DNA of 64,000 nucleotides from the NCBI GenBank assembly GCA_036583965.1, contig JAZBQD010000034.1:9783540-9847539 (forward strand). Reading direction: 5' to 3'. Position numbers and translations under genes: made by a program. Positions 23,785 through 35,715 of this stretch are shown piece by piece. Numbering within the stretch: position 1 is the first letter of the stretch; each line of letters begins with the position of its first letter. The stretch is from Prunella strophiata (taxonomy: Eukaryota > Chordata > Aves > Passeriformes > Prunellidae). The notes under the pieces were generated by a model. The model was not told the DNA's origin. It made no database searches and was given only the letters and a program-made list of their open reading frames with translations.

Positions 23785-23810
23785 AAAGAAAAGAAAAGAA
23801 AAGAAGATTC
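23755..23810. repeat. Poly-A tract with (AAAAG)n tail
   Basis: About 27 consecutive A are followed by aaaag units. It could be a simple repeat or the tail of an old retroposon on the plus strand. No recognisable body was identified upstream. Confidence 0.8.
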
Positions 23811-25469
23811 CCCCTGGGCAGATGGTGGGAGGTACAGAGGAGCACAGGTTGGGTCCCATCCTAGGGGTGGCTGCATTTTAGGAATGGGAGTTATTCTTGC
23901 CACTGGCTGTTTCTGACAGGCAGTGACAGGGAGCCCAGCCCCCTTTACCTTTTCCCAGTCTGTGGGGGTCAATGCCAAGGGCTCAGGCAGCTGCTGGGGA
24001 CTGGGGGGTTCAGGGCTCTGGGGCAGCAGCCCACACCTGCATCCTCCCCAGGGGAAGCAGGTGACAGGCTAGGCAGGGCACAGCATGGCCAGGTGCCCAC
24101 TGACAGCTGAGCATGAGCTTCCTCAGTGTGGGCAAAGGGAAGGACAATTAGGTCATAAAGATCTACCAACAATAACTTCCCTCTTCTTCCTTTCTTTGAC
24201 CCATTTATTACTGGTGGTGAAGTTTATGCTGGGGAGGAGCCAGAGGAGGAGCCCTTCAAGGGTCCCCAAGGAGCATCTCAGCTGCTCACCTGGGGCTGAA
24301 GGGTGCCTCAGGATGCCACCTGCACTGGGGTCCCATGGGTGAGCAGATGAGGAACTGACAGAGCCCCTGGGGGTCCCCAGCTGGGTGACAGCAGGTGGCA
24401 GTACCCCCTCCATCCGTCCTAGAGACCCCCAGAAATGCACCCAACCTGGGGACCTCCCCTAGTCCTTCAGAGCTGGTATTCCCGGTAGAAAGCAGGAAGA
24501 TGAAGCAGAGGGGAAGAGCAGTCAGGGCTCCCTCGATGCTCCCTGGGGCTCGGTGCTGCTATCCGTGATCGAGTGATGCCATCTCCTGGAAGGAGGAGGG
24601 CTGGGAGGTCCCTGGGGCCAGGCTGCACGCAGCTATCCCCGATGGAGCAGGGACACCATCCCACCAGCTCCTGCTCCCATGGAGGAGGCACTCAGCATGG
24701 GAAACCAAGTCCTGCCTGGTCCCCCAGCTTGCTCTGAACCCCACCGTGGTTTCTGCAGGAGAGGGAGATGCCCACAGAGAGTCAAGTAGATGTCTCCCCT
24801 TGCTCCCCTTTTCCCCCACAGCCCTCTGCCCCACAACCTCCCTTTTCCCTCCAGCTCCTATTGCTCCCAAAGGCAAATCTGTGGCTTCAGACCAGCATAT
24901 CCCAGAGCTGCATGGCTTCACTCACATCCCAGTCCAGCCAGGACCTTTCAGTCATTCCCTAGCTCCTGAGTGCCCCAAGAGTGACCCTTCCTCTCTGGCA
25001 GTGGAGACATCAGTGCAGCCCTCTTGCAGAGGACAACCCCCTGCCTCATCTCCCTCAGCCTCACTGCAGACTCGTGTGTGGTCTCTGGCTCTCCCCAGAT
25101 GCCTCAACCACCCCTGTGCTGTCACTTGTGTCCCCAAGCTGAGGAGAGTCTGCAGAGCTGGTCCCCAGAGAGATGGACCAGGAGAGCCCAAATGGACGTG
25201 CCAGCAGTGCTGGCACAGCTCCCCTCTCCCCATCCAGGGCTCAGGGATCCCCTTTGGGATCTGGATCAGCTTTCTTGGCAAATGCAAATGCCGCGAATTT
25301 TGTAACAGTTCTCAAGAGGGCACTGGGGACAGGGACACATGCTGGCAGCCCCCATTGCCCCCCAGCACGTGTTGCCCTGCTGTCAGTGGGCTGGGGATGT
25401 GATTCTCCCCGCGCTGGTGGGGAGTTCCTGGTCTCGCTGCTCGGCTGTGCTGCGGGCACGGGGCAAGCA

Positions 25470-25520
25470 GAGGGTTAACGATTCCCACGTTAAGTGGCTG
25501 CAGATGTGTGGGAAAGTCTG
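25470..25520. promoter_or_regulatory. Paired RBPJ (CSL)-type sites upstream of PDGFRB
   Basis: TTCCCACG (25482-25489, the complement of CGTGGGAA) and TGTGGGAA (25507-25514) are both full matches to the RBPJ consensus YGTGGGAA, separated by 17 bp. They lie in a locally CpG-enriched patch 3.9 kb upstream of the PDGFRB first exon. PDGFRB is a known Notch-responsive gene in mural cells. The relative orientation is opposite to the classical paired-site arrangement, so cooperative binding is not implied. Confidence 0.35.
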
Positions 25521-27770
25521 GGGCGAGCGGACGGCACCGCTATTAGTATTCACCCCGGAGCCTGTCGCTGCCTCCCGGGGCTCTGCCGAGCACATTTCAT
25601 AGCAAGGTTCGTGCTGGGGGTTAGGAAGAGTGCGTGGGACGGGGTCGGGAAGCCCCGAGGTGGGGAAAGGCAGCGGGATAACATCGTCCTGCTGCCTCCT
25701 CCCAGTGCCCCAGCCCGGGGGATGAGGGAACGGGCCAGCCCCCCAAGGACACAGCACCATGCATGTGTACAGCCCAGCGTTACTCCTGACACCCCTGGTA
25801 CCCTGTGGTGTCCATGGCCAGGGTTCCCAGTGCTGCAGGAGCGTTCCCAGTGCTGGGGAATGCTGCAGGGTACTCCCCAGGATGCTCCCCATCATGTTGT
25901 GCTTGGGCACACACTCACTTTGGAAGAAGCCCAGCTCTTTCTGCCTCCCCTTCCTCCCTGGGCACTGGTGTCACCCACCCAGTCCAAGCAGGACCACACA
26001 CACACATAGGGGGTACAGGCTCCTCTGGACACCAGAGCAGGGCTTTAGAGATGCTGGATGAAGGCTCAGTGCAGCTCCCTGCAGGGCTCAGGAGCTGGAT
26101 CCAGCCAGGAGCATGTGCTGGCAGCTGCCACAGCAGATGGGCTGCCCAGATGTGCTGCTGTGCTCCCTGGCACCCACCACTCCTCTCTTGTGGTCTGCGG
26201 CTTGACACCACTTCAGAGCAATGCTGAAATTCCTGGGCTGACTTGGAATTGATAGAGGCTCTGGAAAACTGAAGCTGGAGCAAATCTGGCCCTCATCAAA
26301 CCTTCAGAGAAGTGGGGTAGGCCAACATCTGCTGCTTCTTTTGTACCTGCCTGTCACCTGCTGGTGCGTGGTACCTGTTCTGACTCCAGCATGGCTGTTT
26401 CCACCATTGGCTTGGGTATCTGGCTCTGGTTTCTCTCCTCTATGCCAGGCTTGGGACATGGGCTTTTCTCTGTGGTCCCAGCTCTGCCTGGGATGGGGCA
26501 GAAGTTAGGAGAGCTGCTTTGATCCACACAATGCCAGAGCAGACCAAATACCCTGGAATGTCCTGTCTCAGCGGCTGATTTCCCTACCAGAGATGCTGCA
26601 CTACATGACCCCAAACCCCCATTAGCACTTAATGATGCTAATTGATGCTGGAAATCTCAGCTGAGAGGGGTCTGGCATCCCACACCGCAGCTGTCCCAGC
26701 CCCAGGGGGACCTCTGGGTCCTGCAGCACCACAAAGCACCAAAAATAGAGGTGAGCAATGAAGGGCTGATGAGGCCAAAGCAGCAGAGCTGCTGCCCTCC
26801 ACCCACACACTTGCACAGGCGAGTTCCTCAGGCTTTGGTGCTTCCTCTGAGCTGGCCTTTCCCAGGAGCTGCTGTAACCCCAACGTGCTGTTCCTAAACA
26901 AAGTGTGCGGCTGTGGATGCTCCCTGGGGATGTGCAGAGTGGGCTGACGTGTGCTTGCCGGGATGCTTTGGGCTCCCCAGAGCTCTCTCAGCATCCCCAA
27001 ACAATGAATCCTGGCCTTTGCAGACTGGGAGGTTTTGTTTGCCAGATTCTCCCTGGTCCCGGGCTGGAGTGGGTATTGGGGCCATCTGTTTGTAAAGGAC
27101 AGAGAGGGAAATATGCCCCACTTCAGGCTCAGGATGCTCTGCCCTCAAGCATGGTCTGTGTCTGCTTTTCCACCCCCTGCTCATCCCAGGTAGCCCATCC
27201 CCAGTGCAAAGGGCCCAGCAGGATTGCACCAGTGGGTTTCTCCCTCTCCCACTCTGCCTGGAGCAGTCACAGTCCTTGGAGCAGGGACACTGCCAGGAAA
27301 TAACTCTGCTGAGCAATTCCCAGCAGCCCTTAGGTCCCCACACATGGACCTACCAGACACATCTTTTTGTCCCTTGGGAAAGCCTTGGGAAGAGCCATGT
27401 GCACAGCATGTCCCCTCTGCTGCCTGCCCCCCACACGAGCTGCGCTCACGCTCGCTGGCTCCATTTCTGCACAGCAGCCTGCCTCGGCCCAGGGGGTGAC
27501 AGGGCCCCTGACACAGGGCCACCACCAGGTCTGGAGCTGGGGGAATCCATCCAAGCCAGGGCTGCATCCCTCCTGCAGCTGTCCTGCTGCCAGGCACGGA
27601 GCTGGCAGCAGCCCCGTGCCATGAGTGGCACACAGGGATAGCCTGGGGGCTGCAGCCTGGCTCTCCTCACCCTCCACAGCTGCACAGAATAAACACCTCC
27701 CCTCTGGTTTTCCATAGATACAAAGAAAACATGGAGATAATGTGAGATAAGCAGCAAATCTCTTGGGCTG

Positions 27771-27870
27771 GTCACAGAATTCACAGAATTCACAGAATGA
27801 CTAGGTTGGAAGAAACCTTAAAGATCATCGAGTTCAACCCATGCCCTAACACCTCAACTAAACCCTGGCA
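27771..27870 (-). mobile_element. CR1-like LINE 3' fragment
   Basis: Three cacagaatt copies lead into taggttggaagaaacctt and aaagatcatcgagttcaac, a pattern typical of avian CR1 3' ends read in antisense. The element is therefore on the minus strand. It is a short, truncated copy. Confidence 0.6.
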
Positions 27871-28086
27871 CCTGGTCCAGCCAGGGAATCATTCCCTGTG
27901 GCCACTGTGCAAGCATTTAGTAGCCTGGCAGGAGGGGCCTTGCAAAGAAGGCAGAAACACAGATTTCAGCAGTGTTGTCATTATGGGGAGGGCTTTTTAA
28001 TTCTTAGAAAGGAAAATTAAAGAAAGATGGACAGGTATCTGGATAGCAGTGCAGTTTTTCACTTTTTCTTGTTTGGATCAGAGAGA

Positions 28087-28268
28087 AACACAGAATGGTT
28101 AAGGTTAAAAAAGACCTCTAAGATCATCGAGTCCAATGCCACCACTGCCATCTTCACCACTAAACCATGTCCTCAAGTGCCACATCCAGACATTTTTGAA
28201 CAGTTCCAGGGATGGTGATTCCACCACTTCCCTTCACAGCCTGTTCCAATGCCTGACCACCCTCTAGT
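28087..28268 (-). mobile_element. CR1-like LINE 3' fragment
   Basis: The plus strand opens cacagaatggttaaggtt and continues through agatcatcgagtccaatgcc, then ccagggatggtgattccacc and cagcctgttccaatgcctga. These are diagnostic words of CR1 3' ends in antisense orientation. It is a second copy in the same orientation as the one 220 bp to the left. Confidence 0.75.
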
Positions 28269-28861
28269 ATTCCCAAGATGAAAACGGTGGCAAGAACTGA
28301 TGGGTCAAAAAGCAGTTTTCATCAAGAAAGTGATGTCTCCCTTGTTACTGTGCTAAAACAAATTGAAAAAAAAATCCCCTCTGGACACATGATAATGTTC
28401 TGCTTACTGAAAGTTTTGAAACTTGAACTTGTTAAGATGCTGGGAGGGTTTAAAGCTGGTTCATCACCTGGATCCCACCCACCCAGGGCAACAGGGGTGC
28501 AGGACATCTGAGGGCTGAGGTGATCACTCCTGCCACCTCTCCAGCCCTGTGCCCTCAGCAGCCCCAACAGCCCCAAATCCCCAGCCAAACCCACCCTCTG
28601 CTGCAGCATCCCAGGTGCAGAAAACATTTTATCCCCCTTTCCAAAAAAGAAGAAGAGTTGCAAGGGTGTGTTGGTGGTCCCCAAGGGGCAGTGGCCAGTC
28701 AGGGTCAGGGGCCAGGAGCTGCAGGGCCAGCACAGCTCAGGGAGGCATCTGGGGGAACACACGGAGTCAGCTCAGTACAGGCCTTCTTTAATAAAAACAT
28801 GAGTCAGCTGCTGGCGTGGGCAGTGGATTTTCTAAACATCCCCTCATATCCTGAGAAAGGG

Positions 28862-28915
28862 AAAAAAAAAAAAAAAAAAGAAAAAGAAAACTGGAGGGGG
28901 GGGGGGGGGGGGGGG
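28862..28915. repeat. A18 run followed by G20 run
   Basis: Eighteen A (28862-28879), then a short A-rich spacer, then twenty uninterrupted G (28896-28915), about 400 bp upstream of the PDGFRB TATA-like box. Such a G tract can form G-quadruplex or triplex structures and is hard to sequence, so its length may be wrong. Confidence 0.85.
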
Positions 28916-29029
28916 CTTGAAGGGAAAAAAGAGAAAGAAAATAAAAGAAAAAGAAAACAGGGGAAAAGGCCAGAATTGAAAGCAGACACAGGGAGAGAGC
29001 AGCTCCTTCCCTCCGGTTTAAGGAGGCGA

Positions 29030-29340
29030 TAGTCGGGCTGGTCCGGGCTCCTTTTGTTCCTGTTAGCCGGGCCCTCATCGCTCGCCCCATCCCAGCCCGC
29101 AGCAGAACTCCCCTCTCCTTGCAGCCACTTTGGCTTCTCCTCCTTTTAAATTTTTTTCTTTTCACCCATCACACTCGTCCGCCGGGCGGTAATCGCAAGC
29201 TCTGCTCCGCAAAGGGTCCCCACAGAGGGTGGAGGGAGGAAGTCGGAGGAGCTCCGCTCCTCATTGGCGAGGCAGCCTCCCCCCTTCTCCTCCTCCCGAG
29301 GTCTCTTTTATTTATACACGCACGCACACACGCGTGCACA
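29030..29340 (+). promoter_or_regulatory. PDGFRB: PDGFRB promoter, CpG-rich with CCAAT and TATA-like boxes
   Basis: The sequence is CpG-rich. An inverted CCAAT (ATTGG, 29263-29267, in tcattggcg) lies about 45 bp upstream of a TATA-like ttatttata (29309-29317), giving a predicted start near 29340. A CCAAT box bound by NF-Y is an established feature of the mammalian PDGFRB promoter. The TATA-like box is my reading and may not be functional. Confidence 0.6.
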
Positions 29341-29717
29341 TCCCTCGGCCCCGGGGTTTGCTCCACACTCGGGTCCGAGGAGGCAGAACCCCCTCCCGGC
29401 TGGGCTGGGGGTGCACAGGGCACTGCTCAGATGCACTAGAGGAGCAGAGCAGGGGCTTGGCTGCAGCCCAGCCTTGGCACAGCCTTGCCTCTCCTTTTGG
29501 TTTTATTTTATTTTTTTTCCCCCTCCTCCCTTCCACTTCATTTCTTTCTTTCCCTCTCTTTCGCCTTTAAGTGGAAAAGCCTTGCCAGCTGGGGAGGGCT
29601 GGGAGGGCAGGGAGAGCCTCAGCAGATCCAGAGTTCGGAGGAGGAGAGGAAGGAATTTCGGAGCCTCCCCGGTGGGACGTGCGGCGCAGGCACTCGGCTG
29701 CTGGGACCCCGCTCAAG
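29340..29717 (+). other. PDGFRB: PDGFRB exon 1 (non-coding)
   Basis: The exon ends at 29717 with donor AAG followed by GTAAGC, which should splice to exon 2 at 42376. The human gene also has a non-coding first exon. The 5' end is set from the TATA-like box. The only ATG in it (29431) opens a two-codon upstream ORF (ATG CAC TAG). Confidence 0.6.
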
Positions 29718-31399
29718 GTAAGCTCTCAGCTCTCGGGTCGCCCACCCGGGGGCTGACTCGCCCTCCTGCTCAGCTCTGGCTCTGCAGATGGGAAACGTCG
29801 TGCTGGAGCTGGTACAGACCCGAAGGACCCTGTCCCTGGGCCAGCCCGGCTGCTCTGGAAGGGGCTTTGCTCCCCTCCAAGGGGTTGGCAGCCCGAAATG
29901 CCCACCAAGCTCTGGGGAGATGGTGTTTGGTAGAAAGCAGCTGAATTCTGTGGCATCCCATGGGAAAGAACATGGCACCAGCTCTCACTGATCCTGGATG
30001 AGGATGGCTGAGAGGAGCCAGGGGATGCTGAGGCTGTAGGACAGGAAGGGGGGACCCCACTGCAGCCCAGGTGATCTCTGCTTCTCCCTGGAACAGGGGC
30101 TTGCCCTGGCTCTGCAGGCTGGTGGGAGGGCTGGGGTGTGCTTGGGGAAGAGGCTGCTCAGCATGCCCAGTGGGACATCCTTCAGAGGTGTGAGTGCAGA
30201 GCAGTGTCACCCCACTGCCAGCCTGCCCACACACACCCATGGCCACCCTTAAATGCAGGCTGCTCCAAGGACCATGCCACCTCTGTCTGTGGCCATGGCA
30301 GAGCTCCTGTGCCTCTGGGCCATGGAGAGGGACATCTGCAAGCCCTGGAAGTGCTCTGTACTGGAGAGAGCAGAGCTTGGTAAAACCCTGCTAGGTATGG
30401 ATGTGAGCAACTACTCTGCTGTCCCAACAGGGCAGAGCTGGTCTAGAGTGAGGCTCTGACACCCAGGGACAGGGGTGAGAATGACCTGTGGGGCTTCAGT
30501 GCTTACAGTGGGCTCAGAGTTTCCAGCTCCTCCACTCACCTGCCAACTAGGAGTCATCCAAAACAGGACTTTGTAGTGGAAAGAAGGGATGTTGTGCTTC
30601 TCCGTCCTGGTCCCAGAGCAAGTGGGATTTATGCTAAAGCATGGAGCAAATAGCTTAAAGTAGTTGGTCTGGTGTGCAAACCCTGTGCTGGCAGAGGCTT
30701 GGCATTCCCAAATCTTTTCAGAAGGTCTCCCACTGATGACAAGGATTAGCAATGTTGAGACCCAGTGCTTCCCAGAGAACATTGAGGGGTGGCTGGGAGG
30801 GTCATTTCCCCCTCAGCACCCTGCAGGACAAGATGCTTGTGCCTCCCATGCTCTTGGGGAAGGAGTGAGTTTCATGTGGTCACTGTGAGCCAGTGTCAAG
30901 GACGTGGCTCTGCCTGGCAGAGGACACAGGCCAGGCTGGCTTGGAGGGGGAGCTGCCAGGCAGCTGCCCTGGCTGGCAGCCCTGGCCAGGGTCTGACATG
31001 AGGCTTGGAGTCACTTCTTGACAGGGATGTCACCCAAGCTTGGGTGTGCTCTGGCTGCTGTGGCAGCCACCAGCCCTGGGCAGTGTCCCTGAGCCCAGGA
31101 AACATCCCGAAATCAGTTGGTGCATCAGGAGGGATTGGAGTTTTGGACAAGCACCAAGTCACAGCAACCCAACTGCAGCATGCACAGGGCTCTTCTCTCT
31201 TCCTAGAGCTGGCTGTCCCTTCCTCCAGCTCAGGAGCATGGAGGGTCCTCAGGGAAGGAGCAGGCCAGGAGACAACAGCCACTCAACTCCCTGTCCCTGG
31301 ATCACCTCCTGCATCCCTGCCCAGGACTGGGAGTAGTGGGGGGCTGTGGTCAGTGTGAGCACAAGCATGGCCAGCTGCAGTCAGGGAGAAGTTAAACAT

Positions 31400-31620
31400 G
31401 GCTTATTGTCCAGTCCTGGGCATATCTTGTGGTGTGCTGCAGGGATCTGGCCTGGGCTTGGTTCTCTGCAATCCCTACATGAACCAGCTGGGAGGTGGCT
31501 GAGCACAAATCCTGACCCTGGGGGGGGCACCAAGCTGGGTGTGCATGGCAGTGTGGGAGCATCCCAAGAGCTCCAGCAGAGTCCAGAACCAACCAGAGTG
31601 GCTGCTGGAGACAAACCAGA
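31400..31620 (+). mobile_element. Possible decayed CR1 reverse-transcriptase fragment
   Basis: Words such as ttgtggtgtgctgcagggat, ggcaccaagctgggtg and similar resemble the CR1 ORF2 region in sense orientation (vtgtcccccagggat; gacaccaagctggg). It is heavily diverged, without an open frame. Similarity is by eye. Confidence 0.35.
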
Positions 31621-34600
31621 TTGCAGCATGCTGCCAGGAAAGCCAAGCTCTTCCTGAGGGATGTGCTGCAAGATGCATGGCTGGAGGCAGCTCAGAGAGG
31701 CAGGGTGCAGGGAGCAGGTCCTCCCCAGCAAGGGACACTGAGTGCTTCAGCAGGGATAGACATGGAGTGGATGGGCTCAGGGACAGCAGTGAGGATGATG
31801 AGAAGTCCAGAAGAAGCTGCAAAGGACTGGGAGAAGGGTTGATGTGGCTCAGTTGGTCACTAGGGTGTTGTGGGAAGGTGACACACAGTCTTCATGCACA
31901 GGAAAAGTCATCACAGAGAGAAAAGAGCTTTTAGGGCAAATATCTGTAGGCCTAAAGACAGAAGGCTGAGTTCCTTCAGCCTCACAAGTCTCAAAGCACA
32001 TGTCAGGGAAAGCTCTGGCTGGGAAGCACATGGGCACAGGACGATGACACCATGGTCTCTTTCAGCCTCATTTCTGATGGGTCTGTGACAGGATTTCCAA
32101 GGCACTCAGAACAATCAACACCCAGGGAGAGGAGAGCACTGAGCATGTCTGCAGGAGTAGAGCAAGACAGGATTGTCTCAGTGAACACCAGAGGAAAGCT
32201 GAGATCAAGAAATGCTCTCCAGCTCTGGGAGTGATGCCATGCAAAAAGAGACCGTGGTGGCTGGATGTGGCTTTGCCCAAAAGTCCAGCTGCTGCCAGAG
32301 GCTCCAGGCAGGGACTTCTCTGCCTGGTCCTCAAGGTTCCTTTGGCCTTGGTGTCTGGTGGGAAGTGGGATGGGATTGCAATGCTGTGTCAGGCTGCAGC
32401 AAAGCACCTTCCTGGGATGGAGTGGCAGAGGTCAGGGAGCAGAGGAGCCGTGCTGAATCCCCTGGGAACCCAGCCACCAGTGCTGGCAGCTGGGGCTGCC
32501 TTTGACCCAGAGCTGGAAGGAGCTGGGGACCATGTGGGCTTGGGGCTGGCTGGATGCATCCTATCCCTGCAAGGGAGGGTTGGAGCTGAACCCTTCGTGG
32601 AGTTTGTTTGTTTGTACTTTAACCAAGGGAAAGAAATCCCCTGGAGAGGAGCTGCAGGGGGAGGGCATAGGCTGGGTATTGTTTCCTGAGGGGCTGGAGC
32701 AGCTCCAGGAGGCTCCTTCCGCTCCGCCAGGCAAATTGGACATAACGAGGCTTGGTTTAGGGGTCAGTGTTCCCCCTCCTCCTCTCCCCCATTGCCTAAT
32801 TAGGGTTCCCAAGCTAAGCTCACCTCTGTCCTGTTCTGCTGCCACTGAGACACCTCCTCCTGGAAGGGCAGCATGGGGAGCACAGAGCAGCCCCAGCTGT
32901 GACAGGGACACATGCTGGGGATGCACAGAGGGTGTTGGGATGGTTCATGTGCTGAGCAAGGGGGTCCCACGGGCCCATTGTCCCCCAGTGTGGTAACAGG
33001 AGCTGTGCAGTGATGTACTGCCCCTCACACCCTGCTTCCCCTGGGTGCACACCAGGCTGTGGCATACCCTGGTCTGTGTGTGCAACCTTCGCTGGCAACC
33101 ACAACCTGCAGAACCAGAGGCCCATGGTGAGCAGAGCCTGTGCAGGGAGCTCACAAAACTCCCAGGAAAGGCCAGTGCAGTGTGTGGTGTTTGTCCTGCA
33201 CCCATGGATGGACTCATCCTCTCCAGGCCATGCCTTCAGGAGCGCCTGCTTGTCCATCCAGGAATTGACTGACACCTATCCTACACTCTGAGAGCCAGTG
33301 TGTGATGGAGCTGGTGGGGTGCAGGAGCTGGAGCAGGGAGGGGTTGGAGAATGCAGGGATATATCAGGGCACTGCACTGATTGCTAAACCCTGGAAATCC
33401 ACCAGGAAACAGATGGAACACCTTCTCCCTGCTGTGGAAGGGCTCTGGCTGGCAGTTCTCCATGGGCAGCACAGGGGTGATGCTCCTGAAGCAGCAGAGA
33501 TGGACAATCCTGCTCCTCAGCCCCATCCTGCCAGGCCCTCTGCCTTCCCTCTTCCGGCCCAGCTCCCATGTGAAAGAGGCTGTGACTGAAATCTTAATGC
33601 TACCAACACCCAGCAATTGGCACCAATTAAATTGCTACATTCATGTTTGAATTGCTTTAACTGGCGAGACACACTGTCTTATTTATACAAAAAAATATGT
33701 TTGCTTGTGGGTTTGTCTGAACCCGTGCCAGCAGAAAATACACCATTTCAAGGCCTGTGCTCTGCAAGCTCATTCTCCTCTTCCAAACTGGAAGTCACCT
33801 TGGTTTCAGCCTTTGCCAAGCAATGGTGGCAGAACAGAAACTCTGCTTTCCTCGGGGCCGGGCGCTGCAGGCACCACGAGAGGGGTCCCCTCCTCTCTCC
33901 CCACAGGCAGCTGCCAAGTTTCCTTCTCCAGCCTGGGAGCTGTTTGGGAGAATATGGTCTGATTCAGGAGCAGGACTCAGTGCCCATTTGAAAGCTGCAC
34001 TCAGGGGGAGGGCAGGGGGTGCTGGCAGCTGCTGGTGCCAAGTCCTGCCTCAGCTTCTCCTCTGGAGATTCTGTCAGATTTTGGGGGTAGGGGCTGTTTG
34101 TAGAGCATGGGTGCAGAGGGGAGCTGATTTCTGATTTGTTACTGAGAGGAGAAGTTATAAAGAACCCTGTCTGCAGGTGGGCAAGAATGGTTTATACTGC
34201 CTGGGCAGAGCATGCAGGAGGAGATTATCCATCTTTGCAGTCCTGGTGCCAAGTGCCACCATCCTGGTGGCACCATTCCTGCCCAACACATGAACCTATG
34301 CAGGAGGGGGCAGAATCAGCTCACAGCACCAAGAGCTGCACCAGAAGTTGCATTTTTCTCCCTCTCAGAAATCCAGAAGTAACAGGGCCAAACAAAAAAC
34401 CCCTCTGAAAGCAGCCTCTGCCCTTCACACCCAGCACTGGCTGTCTCCATCCTTTCCCACCCTGGCCACAGTGCCAGGCTCCCCTCCAGTCCCTGCAGAC
34501 AGGCAAAGGGTGCCCTGACCACAGAGATGGTGAGTGCCTAATCCCAGCCACGAGAGCCTAAAACCCCAGAACAAAGCAATTAAGCTTGGGTCCCTCGGAG

Positions 34601-35667
34601 GCAGCTGGGAGGAGCTGATGCATCCACGGAGATTATCTCCTCCTCCACAGACCTCAGGGAAATGCTCACAAGAGGATCAGGTTGCTCAGCCTTTGCTGGG
34701 GTGTTGGACTGGTAAGACCACAACACTCTGCCTGCTCCTGGGGCTTTGCAAAGCCCCTACACCCTACTAGGATTGAGGATGGTTCTTTTCTCATCCTGCC
34801 TCTGTTGCCCTCCCCTCACAGCTTATTATTGGTTAATTAGAGCCAGCTGGGATCTTTGGCTCCAGCCCTGGCCCCACCAGAGCAGCCACCCTGGATCAGT
34901 GAGCAGGTGATGGAAGGTGCTGACTTGCTGGGGACTGCTTTCCTCCCTGTGCAGGCAGCAGCAGAGAGCTTCCCTTGGATCACCATGGGAAGGCAGACAG
35001 GGCTTTCTGGCAGCCATGGAGCAAGAGTGAGGAAAGCCCTGGGGATGCCAGGACTAAGGGATGAGAAGCCAAGGTAGTCCCTGATCTTGGTTCCATGTCC
35101 CCATCTTCCCTCATTCTCTGCTCTGGTGGGGAGAAGCAGCAGGTAAGCAGATGGACTCTGCTCAAGGTAGGCAATCCCCATCCAGTCTGACATGCCCAGG
35201 AGCTGGGGCCCCCAAATGTAGGGGGTGGAGGGATAGGAGAGCTCTGAGTCACTCAGCCAGCCCCAAGGCTTTGCTATCCAGTTGGAGGGGCCAGGGGGAT
35301 GCAGGGAGATGTGTGGGTCCTGGTTTGGGTCCCTGCAGCCCTGTTCATAATTGACATTGCTCACATGCTTGTGAAACACCAGTGGTATGTTCTCCCAAAA
35401 ATGTCTTTGCTGCCAGGGGTAATGGAGAAATTAGGGGAGTGTCATGGACAGCCCTGGCTGGGCTGTGCTGGATATTTTAGAGCATCCTATTGGAAAAGAG
35501 CACAGGGAAGGGCTGAAATGCTCTCAAGGGGCACATTTGTACCTCCCTGGGGGGTCATTGCACCACAAGGGGTGAGCCCTGAGTCTGCACAGGGCTGCTC
35601 CCCACACCTGAGAGCATCCCCAGATGTGCACAATGCCAGACTTAGGGCTGTGCTCCAAAACCCTGCC

Positions 35668-35715
35668 CAGCCTCCAGCACCACCATGAGCCAGCCTCCAG
35701 CACCACCATGGCCCT
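35668..35715. repeat. Tandem duplication of a 23-bp unit
   Basis: The unit cagcctccagcaccaccatg plus three bases occurs twice in immediate succession. It is a recent local duplication in PDGFRB intron 1. Confidence 0.75.

Larger units (their letters stand above)
22050..28850. other. Shared upstream region between divergent CDX1 and PDGFRB
   Basis: No coding exon is recognised on either strand. The region holds an A-rich tract at about 23.10-23.13 kb, an A27 run at 23755-23781 with an (AAAAG)n tail, a locally CpG-enriched patch at about 25.4-25.66 kb with RBPJ-type sites, and two CR1-like fragments at 27.77-28.27 kb. The remainder shows nothing I can name. Confidence 0.6.
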
